A stretch of DNA of 64,000 nucleotides from Laburnicola sp. R22_1 (Eukaryota > Ascomycota > Dothideomycetes > Pleosporales > Didymosphaeriaceae). Under the pieces are notes generated by a model. The model was not told the origin of the DNA and did not search any database. It was given only the letters and a program-made list of their open reading frames with translations. Position numbers and translations under genes: made by a program. The DNA lies in the NCBI GenBank assembly GCA_014281115.1, contig JACONQ010000016.1, positions 2,170,001-2,234,000 on the forward strand, given 5' to 3'. Below, in pieces: positions 12,233 to 22,398 of the stretch (position 1 is its first letter; each line of letters starts with the position of its first letter).

Positions 12233-14388
12233 GTCTAGATAGATTAGTCCGCTGGATAGTTTTTGCTAAGACTACAACACTTTACTATAAATTATAATAT
12301 CTTAATAATATAACGTGTTATTATCTAATTAAGAAGGTAAAATTAAGCTTGCCCTTTACGCCTATTAGAATGAGCAAATTTTAAGCCTATAACGCGCTGC
12401 TGCAGTATATAATATTCTAAAGTCTACACTAAGCAATTAAATTAATAGAATTACCACCTAAGCAGATATATAATTAGGTATGGCAAAGCTTACTATAACT
12501 AAAAAGCAGACGCTTATATAGTATATCCTTAACCTAGATTTATAAGGATTTATACCCTAGCTAGGTAAGGTAAAAAAATATAACTAATAAACTACTAGCT
12601 ACGTAGTATAAAGACCCTATAGAATAATACTAGGCTTAGCGCTTTATAAAGCGCGTACCTAAGCTTAAAATAGCTTTTAATTAAGCGAAGGACTAATAGA
12701 GAATATAATAGGAAGACCTAGAGGTTATAAACGCGTAGTTTTAGCTAGTAGAGGATATAAAAGCTAAGTATCGAGTGTAGGATAAAGATATTTATAACTT
12801 TAATAAGATAGGCTTTTAGATAGAAGTTATTAGCTTAATAAAGGTTATAACTAGTTTAGAAAAATATTCTTAACCTATACTTATTTAGCTAGGCAACTAT
12901 AAGTAGATTATAGTAATTTAGAGTATTTACGCTACTAGGTATACTACTCTACTCTTTATTATCTATAAAGGGCAAGTCTATATCTTAGCGTAGTATAAAA
13001 AGACTAGTATCCTCTATAATTAGAAGCTCTTAGTCTCTAAGACTAGCTAAACTAATAATAAGCTTAGAGTTACATAGTTAAAGCACTTTAATGCGTATAT
13101 AAGGCCACGCATAGTAGGGTTATAGAGGTTACTTATTCTAGATAGCTATAAGAGCTACTACTTCTAGGATTTTAAGAATTATTGCCTAGAATAAAAGATT
13201 CTAATACTCTATATACTAGCGCACTTATCTTATATCCTCTAGCTACTTAATATAGTCTATTTCGCACTACTAAAGCTAAAGTACTTCTAGTGTGTATAGG
13301 ACTTAGCGCGCTAATATATCTTTTATATTAATAAAGAGAGCTTTCTACTAGCCTTTTATAATGTGTTTTTTAATATATTTACACTAGAAAACTATAAAAA
13401 GCCTTTAAGGCCTTTAGGCTTGTTCTTTTAAATATATTAGTAGTAATAGATCGCCTTAATATGCGTACTCACACTCTACTTTATGGTACCCTACTAGATA
13501 CACTATAGTAAGCTAGAACCCTAAGTAATACCCTTAAGTTTAAATTCTAGTTAAAGCTTATACGCAACTCTTATATTTAGTCTCTACCTAATACTAAATT
13601 AAGCTACTTATAGCTTATAAAAGGTGCTAAACTTATACTCTACTATAGTATACTTTAAGAGACCTATATTAAGAAGCTTAAGAAGTAAATTAAGATTTTA
13701 ACAAAGTAAAAAACGCGTAAAAGAAAGCGTATTTAAAAAGATAGAACGCTAGGCTTTACTTAAGGAGTAGATTTAGAAGTAAAAAGCCCTTTTATTAGGG
13801 TAAAGTTATTAAAAAGGGCATAAGGTAGTACTAAGAGAGAGGCAGGTTCCTTAATATAACACTACTATAGGAGGTACAAAAAGCCTAGGCATAACGTAAG
13901 AACCTATTAGATAGATAAAAAAATAGAGGAGGAGTTAGATATTATCCTTAGTAGCTTATTTTTAAATAGTATTAATAGTAAATTAGAGTAATTTTATTAT
14001 AGGTTAGTATAAGGCTAAAAATAATAGGTTAACTTTATCTTATAATAGTACACACTTAGTAACTAAAAATTAGATAAAGTACTACTTAAAATATAGTATG
14101 CTTTATTATAAATTATAATAATTATACTATATTTTACCTATATATTAAAAGGAGTCTTATTATAAGTTTATACTACTAAGAAAGACTCCTTAGCTTTGCG
14201 TGGCTATAGCAGCCGCGCAAAGAGGCTGCACAACATAAAAAGTAGATTAAATAGTAACTTAGTATATTATAAGTTATAGTAGGTTATTATAAGTTACTAT
14301 AAAGTAATATTAGTAGTGTTCTATAATAAGTTATAAGGGACCTTGAAGTTGCTAAGAAAAACTATCTGGCGGACTAATCTGTCCGGGC
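12233..14388 (+). mobile_element. Fot1/Pogo-type (Tc1-mariner) DNA transposon, RIP-degraded
   Basis: Inverted ends of about 38 bp share ATTAGTCCGC and GATAGTTTTT (12,240-12,265, and inverted at 14,356-14,380). They are flanked by TA at 12,231-12,232 and 14,389-14,390, giving a 2.16 kb element. Read with stops on the plus strand, 12,640-13,420 is a DDE_1 superfamily transposase: FIKRVPKLKIAFN, then DIYNFNKIGF near 12,790-12,816, FIIYKGQVYI near 12,960, LKHFNAYIRPRIVGL, RLLILDSYKS and FYINKESFLLAF. Where active relatives have the catalytic Asp of the NFDETGF motif, this copy has Asn, and Glu has become Lys, as G-to-A RIP would give. Numerous TAG stops confirm it is dead. Confidence 0.85.
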
Positions 14389-14390
14389 TA

Positions 14391-15050
14391 CTAATAGAAT
14401 ATATTAAACTTTAATAAATTTTTAACTACTTTATTTTTATTAAAACTTTTTTAAAATTTTATATACTATATTATTAGTACTATATATTTATATAATAATA
14501 TTACGTACTATATATAATAACTAGCAAAATCAAGAGTTTTTATTAATTACTAACTAATTACGTAATAAAAATGGTATTTTTAAATTAAATAATTAAAGAC
14601 TAGTATTTTTCTATAAATCTATTAAAAAATTAAAATTATAGCTTTACTAGTAAAAAAGTTATAAAGCTTTAAAAAAATTACTTAGTTAGACTATTTGTGC
14701 ACATTTGCGCAAGTCTGTGCATGTCTGCGCATCTCTAAGCATTTTTGTGCTAGCAAATTGCTTGTGCAAAAATGCGCACAGATGCGCACATCTGCGCACG
14801 GTTGAGCAGCCTCTCTAGAAAAAACTTTCCTGATGTAGCGCTCTATAAGTATTATAGGAGGAAGTAATAGTTACTAGGTCTATAATACTATCCTTTTATA
14901 GATTAATTAAAAGAGGGGTGTCTATATTAGAATTACGTTAGTATAGATATAATCTTTTCCCTTTTAACGTCTATACTAAAGATAGGAAAACTAATAGACC
15001 TACTTAGTACTACTTTATACAGTTTAAAATTAAACTGTTTAGCTTAAAAA
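14391..15050. other. RIPed repeat remnant, no gene
   Basis: AT-rich sequence without an open frame. It contains the TGCGCA inverted repeat listed separately. Composition returns to normal near 15,050. Confidence 0.6.
14696..14800. repeat. Imperfect inverted repeat rich in TGCGCA
   Basis: Both arms carry spaced TGCGCA/TGTGCA hexamers and can fold on a centre near 14,757. One arm has GCATTTTTGTGC and the other GTGCAAAAATGCGC. It stands out because it is GC-rich inside RIPed DNA. It is probably the terminus of a TIR element or a whole MITE. Confidence 0.6.
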
Positions 15051-15509
15051 GCAAAATCAAACACATGTCGAGCACCTTGCGGTAACAAGACCAGGAAATA
15101 CTATATACAGCTCCATGCACGGTGATACTTTCCACTGCCTCGGAGTTGTAGCCTTGGGTTCAGGACAGTGTGGCTTACAGGGTGTGAATGCCTACCTGTT
15201 GAATCTTCGTGTATGAGATAATATGATACCGCTTCTTGATCCCACATGAGCTTTTCTTCCGGGGCTATGACTCAGAGTAGGTGGAGAACTAAGACAGTGT
15301 GCACATTTGAGTTCTCAATTAAGCGGCACATTCACGGACAATGCTAAGAGGCGTCAGGCTCCTGCCTAGTCCGAACAAGTCGCGCCTTTATAAACTGATC
15401 CAGTGAGTCTATTCTACTCTGCAGCAAGGATCTACATACCCACATCTTTCGACGTTTGCTAGGTCATCCAATCTCACGACAGCCCGCCCACATCAAGTGC
15501 TTTACCATC
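15051..15509. other. Intergenic, upstream of the hydrolase fragment
   Basis: Normal-composition sequence with no supported gene. It presumably holds the old promoter of the hydrolase gene. I saw no distinctive site. Confidence 0.5.
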
Positions 15510-16049
15510 ATGAGAATCCTTTTCCTCCATGGGAATGGGACCAACAGCAATGTAAGTCCTTTCAATAATGCAGTAAGCGAATTATTGGAAGCCAAGCCAC
15601 TTACTCCAAATTCTTAGATTATGCGACTGCAGACAGGTTCGTTGATGGAACTTCCCCTTGGGCGTTTCTGACGTGGTTGCTTTAGCACCGTTGACGCATG
15701 AACTCGAGGATGGTCACGAGTATGAGTTCTTAGAAGCTGTTGTAGAAGCGCCTATGTCCAAAGGTGAACAATGCCCCACAACGGCCGAAGACTCTTTCTA
15801 ACTTGAATGTTCACATTTTAGGAGTGGAAGCACTATCTTCACCGGAAAGTTCTTTTTACGCCTTCTACAACCCAGCAGACCTCCCTGCCTCACTTCAACA
15901 CTCAATCAATCAGCTTCATGACTATGTCTTGGCTGAAGGACCTTTCGACGCCATGATGGGCTTCTCGGGTGGGGCCGTTTTAGCCGCTTGCTATCTGGGG
16001 GCAAAGCAAAATCTCAAGGTCAACAATTATACTTATCCTTCCCTTCTAG
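15510..16049 (+). pseudogene. FSH-family serine hydrolase, 5' fragment
   Basis: FSH1/DUF341-type alpha/beta hydrolases often sit in fungal polyketide clusters. Four exons can be joined in frame: 15,510-15,551, 15,618-15,636, 15,686-15,763 and 15,822 onward. They begin MRILFLHGNGTNSN and continue through LEDGHEYEFLEAVVEAPM, SSFYAFYNPADL and EGPFDAMMGFSGGAV, which is the nucleophile elbow GFSGG. The introns are normal (GTAAGT, GTTCGT and GTGAAC donors). The second half of the fold, which should carry the catalytic Asp and His, is missing. Sequence homologous to a polyketide synthase takes over at about 16,050, and the hydrolase frame itself ends at TGA 16,097-16,099. The fragment cannot be a working hydrolase alone. 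Confidence 0.8.
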
Positions 16050-16866
16050 GAAATTACCTTCCAGAAAATGCGATTCCAGGACTGGCAAAGAACTGTTGAC
16101 CCAAAGGCCAGAGGTTCCTGGAACCTTCATGCTGAACTCCCGAAGGGACTCGATTTCTTCATTCTCTTCTCGTCAGTCAACGGGATTCTTGGCACAGGAT
16201 CCCTCGCCGCATACAATGCCGGAAATACATACAAGGATGCTTTGGCAGCGTACAGGGTTTCACAAGGCGAGCGTGCTATGGCCGTTGACTTGGGCGCTGT
16301 TGCTGATGCCGGGTATTTTGTTGACCACTCTGATCAACTCAAAGCCATCCAAAGAGTGGAAACGCATGCAATCACATACGTGAAAGAGGTCTATGCCCTA
16401 TTGGACATCTTCTGCAATTCGGAAAACCCTCCTGTGACTAGCGTCGTCGGTTCGCAGGCCATAGTGGGCATCCGCCCACCGGCACACTGGAAACATCTGG
16501 GGTCATATGCACCGTTTGAGTCACATCAATGAATTTGAGGATAGTGTTGGTGCAAAGGTAAAGAAAATTGAGCAGATTGACACAGCTACAAGACTCGCTG
16601 CTGCTGGGTCCGTTCAGGAGGCGACGGAGATTGTGCGAATGGCTCTCACACGTCATGTTTAAGTCCTGTTGGGAACACCTGAAGATCGACTCGATGAACA
16701 GAAACCAATGCACTCGTTTGGAATCGATTCGCTGTCCGCCATCGACATCCGCAACTGGGTGGGTAAGGTTTTCAAGGTCGATATGCCGGTCTTTGATATT
16801 TTGGGAGGGGCCACCTTCGGCAGTGCTAGTCGATCCATTGTATATAAAGCACAGCTAACACTGTAA
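16050..16866 (+). pseudogene. Polyketide synthase C-terminal relic (KR end plus ACP)
   Basis: The C-terminal end of a highly reducing type I polyketide synthase. From 16,050 the frame reads EITFQKMRFQDWQRTVDPK and then GLDFFILFSSVNGILG and AYNAGNTYKDALAAYR, the conserved end of a ketoreductase domain. This frame stops at TGA 16,530-16,532. A shifted frame from about 16,500 carries the acyl carrier protein, with HSFGIDSLSAIDIRNW including the Ser that would take phosphopantetheine. It ends at TAA 16,864-16,866. An in-frame TAA inside the ACP frame (within RHV-stop-VLLGTPED, near 16,660) fits a CAA-to-TAA change. The KS, AT, DH and ER domains are absent. One frameshift and one nonsense codon make it a pseudogene. 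Confidence 0.85.
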
Positions 16867-17458
16867 GCTGTGTTCATACGCAAGTAATTTTCAGTATCAG
16901 TTAATTATGGAGAATGACTTCTCATAAAAGCATCAATATTTTGAACTCACGGAAAATTGCGAAGAATGCCGTTTCCTCCGCTCATTTCATAGACGCCGTC
17001 GGTGCGCCTGGAGCGCTGCACTGCAGAGCGTCTCCATCCCACCCAAAACCCATGCAGATACGGTCTTTATTTCAAGATGGATTGATGTGACGGAGAGAGT
17101 GGAAACATGACATGGAGTGATTATGCGTGTAGCAAAGCCATTGTTGTCAAGTCAACAGCAGTGTGTAAGCCTAAGCCACACACCTATCCCGCACCCAAAG
17201 AAACCACACAGCACTAAAAATACCGAAGCCAGCACTAAGTACGTGCCTACACTCTATAGGTTTGAGTGCCGACGAAGCCGTAGCCTTGGAAGCTCTCGCG
17301 CCAAGTAAGATACCGGTGACTACAAGCCTCACCCCTCGCCGTCGCTACTGCCGTCGCTCCGCTAGTCAAGCGGAAAGAAAGCGTATCACCGCACACTATG
17401 CAAACCGACTCTTCTCCCTCTACGGCAGTTATCCTTCTTCTCCCTCATCGTCGCGCTG
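16867..17458. other. Intergenic, no gene seen
   Basis: Normal-GC spacer between two converging pseudogenes. Short open stretches here have no recognisable content. Confidence 0.5.
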
Positions 17459-19022
17459 CTACCTCCCCACCACATTCGAAAAAATCTGATCGAGAGTCGC
17501 AACCCCAACCCCATAATACTGCACACCCAGTCCCTCTTTCGCCTCCTCTAACAGTCTAAATATCTCCACTAAGCTGCGCCTATTCAAATATTCACCCTTC
17601 ATCGGAACCTAGAAGCGCACCTGTCCTCCCGTCGCCCTCCTGTTGAACCTCACATGCTGAAACTCGCCTATCGCCCACTGCTGCAGCGCTTCTATGTTTT
17701 CCGCACTTGTATGCCGCGCGTTGCAATGTACTAGGTGAATAAAGTACGTGTCTCCGTATTTAATCTTAAGTTCGGAGATGGTTCCGCAAGCCAGCATCCG
17801 GCCAGAAATAATACCCGCAGGTGTGGCAAGCGCGTCGGCTTCTTCCATCGAGTGCGTGATGAGCAGGAGATAACGTGAAGGCGCGATTCCGGAGAGCGTG
17901 CGCCACATGATGCGCTTGCTGACGGGGTCCATGCCAGAAGAGGGCTCGTCGAGGAGTAGGACGCGAGGGTTGCCGACGAGAGCGATTGCGAGGGACAGTT
18001 TGCGTTTATTGCCGCCAGAGAGAGCCGAAGCTAAGCGACTAGCAAAGGGCGCGAGACTGACAGAATTAATTATCTCTTTGGCGGCTTTTGCTGGCTTGGA
18101 GAAGCACCGAACATAATGATGGAGACGAAGCTGATGAGTAGTATAAAGGCGAAATCAAAAACGAGGTAAGCGAGCCATAGAGGCAGCGGGCGCACTCCAT
18201 TGCTGTATTGCATGGCTCGTATACCACGCAATCGTTCCAGGGTATGACAAGGCGAGGAAGGCGGGATAGATAGCCATAGCTAAGCCGAAGATTATGATGA
18301 ACAGCAGATATGGGCCAAGGTCGGCTGCAAAGGGAGCGTCGAGGAAATCATAATCGCTTGCAATAGTAACGTTGAAAAGTATGTTGTTCAACAAGTTCTG
18401 GATGACATGGGCCAATAGGGGCGGCGAATCTCCTCGCCAGGCGGATGTAGGCTGAGTTCCCAGGAAAAAGCCACCAGGGTTGAGATCACCGAAACGCCGG
18501 GCCACTGTTGTGTTGAATTCCTCGAATGAGTCGACCAAAAACACAGAGCCTGGTGGAGTTTGACTTCTCATTTCGAAAACTGCGGCAGAAAGCTGCTCGC
18601 GGGGGCCGAGGACTATCTTGTATTGCGAGGCTGCCTGATCCTTGGTGTTCGCAACTTGGGCCTCAAAATCTTCTGGCCTGTATTGACTGGAGGTTACATC
18701 CTTGAGGAATAGTGTGGAGCAACCAGCGGCGATGAGAAGAATGGCGAGCAGAGAGATATATGGCATTGGGTCCCTACGAAGAATCTTGAAGCGTTTTAAC
18801 AAAAGTGCCTTCATCTGCTTGAAGAGTCCGACGGCTCCTCCATTGCTCGGCTCTGAGTAATCATTCAGCTCGTTAATTGCTTCTTTATGATGTCCATGGA
18901 GCGCTCCTTCCTCGATCTTGAAGAATACATCTTCTAGAGTAGGTCCCTTCACTTCGTAGTTCTTTATTTCATCTTCTTCCGATCTTTTGAGAAGCCGATA
19001 AGCGTCGTTTGGAGCTCCAGGA
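17459..19022 (-). pseudogene. ABCA-type ABC transporter, internally deleted and truncated
   Basis: A piece of a full-size ABCA-like lipid or drug transporter on the minus strand. From 19,022 downward it reads the linker after the first nucleotide-binding domain (YEVKGPTLEDVFFKIEEG), then the start of the second membrane domain (LLKRFKILRRDPMPYISLL), a long extracellular loop and two or three helices. A one-base frameshift lies near 18,235-18,250: the better frame afterwards reads LERLRGIRAMQYSNGVRPLP. Near 18,110 the sequence jumps straight into the second nucleotide-binding domain at ASALSGGNKRKLSLAIAL, followed by LLLDEPSSGMDPVSKR and LLLITHSMEEADAL. The intervening helices, Walker A and Q-loop are gone. 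A TAG at 17,609-17,611 interrupts the C-terminal tail, and the final stop is 17,459-17,461. The 5' side is cut off at 19,022 by the LTR. Confidence 0.85.
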
Positions 19023-19407
19023 TAATCGTTGCAACTAGTATGTTTTTATTAGTAGAGGGGCAAAAAAAAAATTTAGGCGATATATAGCTTATAAGGAGCT
19101 AAACTAAAGTTTAAGTACTATAACTATACTTTTATTATATGTGACTTTTATACTTCACTAGGAAGGGGAGCTATAGTAATATTAAAAGCTGGTAGTGTGA
19201 TCTAACAGACAACCACTATTTGGATAACAACCCATCTAGTTCATCATTGAAGATCTTCGTTGTGTGGAGATTCTAACTAAGGTTAAGTCCGCACTATACA
19301 CAGAGAGGAGTAAAACAGGAGGCACTATAACCTAGTACCTAGCACACAGTGATCCAGTTCATCATAGTAAGTTCTTGACTTTGCAATACTCATCATCGCT
19401 CACACAC
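19023..19407 (+). repeat. Copia-like LTR, probably solo, weakly mutated copy
   Basis: Collinear with 5384-5593 and, past the hAT insertion, with pieces of 11,145-11,225. It lacks the hAT element and carries far fewer C-to-T/G-to-A changes. It starts near CGTTGCAAC (TGTTGCAAC in the other copy) and ends CTCACACAC. The 14-mer TTGGAGCTCCAGGA occurs on both sides (19,009-19,022 and 19,408-19,421). The insertion interrupts the ABCA-like gene. Strand is given by comparison with the left copy only. Confidence 0.7.
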
Positions 19408-19914
19408 TTGGAGCTCCAGGAAAGTACGTTATCTCATGATCGTGATCTACATGAAGCATATCGCGGTATGGTAAAAATTCCTGGTGCCCATCGTTGGAAT
19501 GGGGCACGTGGACACATGTAGACTGTCTCCTCGGCGACTTCCGTGGGGCGGAAAGCTGATGTCGCTACCGTGTCCGCGACATCCATCATACGACGCGTCA
19601 TGTCGACACAGCCATCGGCAAGCAAGGCTCGTCAACACGCCCAGTGTAGCTATTATAAAATTGGAACCAGATTGTTGTGCGGGTAAAGGTTGGTCAAGAC
19701 TTTGAGAAGAAATGCCGTGCCCGTCTGACGTCGGAGGGTCGGAATTCCGGCTCCGCTGGTAGCAACAGCCACAATGAGCAGCGTGACACCCAGACATCCC
19801 AACGCAAGATGTTAGCAATGCCGATACAATAAGCATTTGAAAAACTCCGAGTTATCTCGATAATGCACACAGAAGACGGCGGGTACAATCGCAAAAGCCG
19901 ACAAAAAGCGGCAG
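19408..19914. other. No confident gene; promoter side of the Zn2Cys6 regulator
   Basis: Normal-GC sequence with overlapping short open stretches on both strands, none recognisable. It may include retroelement interior next to the LTR and the promoter of the regulator starting at 19,915. Confidence 0.45.
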
Positions 19915-21689
19915 ATGAAGGCTTGCACGCCGTGCGCCAAGTTCAAGATACGATGCCAGTTCGGTCCCCCAGGGGACAAGTGCAAACGGTACGTCAATCA
20001 CCGAATCGCTCGTTTATTCCGCGTCCGTGTCTCTACATATGTACGACATATTAACAGTACCCCAAAGATGCGATCGATTGGGTAAAGACTGTCAGAACCA
20101 AACACCTGGGGCGCATAGGAGCAAGCGTGCTGGAACGAATCGAAACGCGGATATCCTACGCTTAGAGTCCATGGTCGACTCCGTGTCACAGCTGTTGTCG
20201 ACTGCAACGCCTTCGTTCCCAACACAGCAGACGGCAACTCCCATTTTGACTCCACTGCTGGCCTCAGGCGGAGATGCTAGCGCCCTCGTCCACGACGGCA
20301 GCGCGACAGCATCTTACCTTGCTTTATTCGTGGAAGAGATGGCTCCAATATTCCTCTTTATTATAGTATCGGCGAACACGAACCCCGCTCAGCTACAGCG
20401 CGAGAAACCGCTAGTGTATATGTGCATTATGATGATCACGTGCCAGAGCGACCTAAACCAACAAATGGACATAGCTCGGATGGTCGCGAGCGAGATCGCT
20501 CAATCTGTGGTATGTCGCAGGGAGAAGAGCTTGGCAATACTTCAGGGTATTCTTCTATATGTGGCGTGGTTAGTATAGTAGCTGAATATACCGTTTACTA
20601 GCTAACTGTTCGCCTTACCGACAGGGGCCACGTACATCTCCAACTCGGACAGGGACTCATCACTCTAATACATGTGGCAATCGCCATGGCCATAGGTCTG
20701 TGGCTCGATAAAGCAGCCCAAAGTAGGTCTAGGGTCGGAGCAGGCGCGCTCCGATACATTGGGAGAGACCATGAGCCCGTACCAACTAGGACCCTGGAGG
20801 AGCGTAGAGCATTCTTAGGACTCCTTTGGATGACCTCAGTCTCAGTCAAGCTGTCATCTATAGCGATGGATAACTAATACTCCACAGAACAAAGACGTGC
20901 CTTCACGACATGCAGGCACTCAGCTTTACTAGCTACGCAGAGGAATGCTGTCGTATTCTCAAAACGACCCAAGAACATCCAAACGCTGTCTATATTGCAC
21001 AGATCATCCGTATGCAACAAAGCGTAGAGAGAGTGGACAAGACTCTCTATACAGGTGCGCTCGACACAGACGCCGAAATGACAGCACCGTTCTCAATGGC
21101 CATGTCTATGCTCGAAGAAGAAGTATCGCGAGCGAGAAACTGTTCCAGCACGAACCCTCTACAACAAGTGCTACTCCAATGTGCGCAAAAGATGCCTCAG
21201 CTCCACCTTTACAGGCTTCGTATTGAAGATAGCCTATTCCCATCCCACTCCCACTATACGATGCTTCGCGCCAACCTCCTTTCCTCATGTCTCTTGACCA
21301 TCGACGCGCTCCTTGCTACCTTCCTCAGCCTGCCCGATGGATCCATTTTTTCCCTACCATATGCATACTGGGGCATGGTCGGGCACGCTATCAAGATCTT
21401 TTCGCGGCTTGCCGAGGTCACACATGGACCATGGACCCCAGCTGCAAGCCACTACCAAACAACATACATGCATCTAGCGCAAAAGACCGAAGACGCCATA
21501 AGCACGCGCCGAATCGAGATACCACCACGAAGATCACCGGAGGTGTTTGATGGTATGGTGGCAAAGTTAAGAAGTCTCAGCGAGGTGAACATTCAGGAGG
21601 AAGGAAGTGAAGTCATCGAGGGAGGTGAAACTGCGGTTGATGAAGACATAATGGGCGGAATTTTGTTCGATCTTCTCGACTGGGCTTAA
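19915..21689 (+). CDS. Zn2Cys6 transcription factor with fungal_trans-type middle region
   Basis: A nuclear, DNA-binding binuclear-zinc-cluster regulator of 534 residues. Four exons join in frame: 19,915-19,988, 20,068-20,568, 20,625-20,852 and 20,888-21,689. The first intron splits the zinc cluster. The join restores the spacing C-x2-C-x6-C-x8-C-x2-C-x6-C, from MKACTPCAKFKIRC through CKRCDRLGKDC. The middle part resembles the fungal transcription factor domain (HVAIAMAIGLWLD, ERRAFLGLLWMTSV, YAEECCRIL). The C-terminus is acidic (EEGSEVIEGG). The start is the first ATG after an in-frame stop, immediately before the first Cys, so little basic sequence precedes the cluster. The third intron would be only 35 nt, which is short. 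It lies beside relic PKS, hydrolase and transporter genes, so it may be the surviving regulator of that cluster (inference). Confidence 0.8.
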
Positions 21690-22398
21690 GATTTTTTTTT
21701 TTTTAAAAAAAAAGCCTCTAGTTTGATAGGAGATGGTTACGCCGTGGTTAGTCATATATAGGTCCGCTTTAACGCCTTTATTCTAGTTATAGAGACAGAG
21801 CAGGGAGATGCCCGGCTATAGGCATTCCCAAAACCACATCCGCGCGCGTTACCTATCATGTCTCACTGCCAGGAAGCCTTTAACCTAGCTGTTCGGACTC
21901 TGTCAGATCGCACCAAGCGACTGCAAACATCAAGCGAGAGATTAGAAAAGTTCGATCTAGGATACCAAGGTAAATTCTCGGGGCATTAGCGGCGTGGGAT
22001 ACTTCGACTCCTGCTGGAGGGAGAATGTGTTTGAAGTATAGGCTAGGCTGATGATAGGGTAATGCACAGCACTTAGACTTTTGTTCCATACCTTTCGCAA
22101 AATAATAGCTGAATGTGTTCTAGCAAGAGATATGTATGCAATATATTCCGCATGTTTACGACTAAGTAGATTAATGATATAATCGAAGTTCTTAGGGAAA
22201 AAAATGATGTATTTGACAAGTTAAGAAAGATAAAATGTGTAGATTGCGTTATATGTACTCATTTACTCCTCCGATGAGACTGATGTTAGGTGAAATAATG
22301 CCGCAAGATGAGCGCCAAATGCTTTTGTGGTGTCAATTTGTGGATCCCCCGGACTCTTATATAGACTTCGGCTTGGTGCTGATGTCGGACTCGGTATC
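21690..22398. other. Convergent intergenic spacer
   Basis: Between the 3' ends of the regulator (+) and the Helo-like/ankyrin gene (-). A run of T followed by a run of A at about 21,691-21,714 directly follows the regulator's stop. The remainder is moderately AT-rich with no supported gene. Confidence 0.5.

Noticed and set aside
14696..14800. CRISPR-like array
   Set aside because: The hexamers are irregularly spaced and inverted, in a eukaryotic genome. An inverted repeat of transposon type explains it better.
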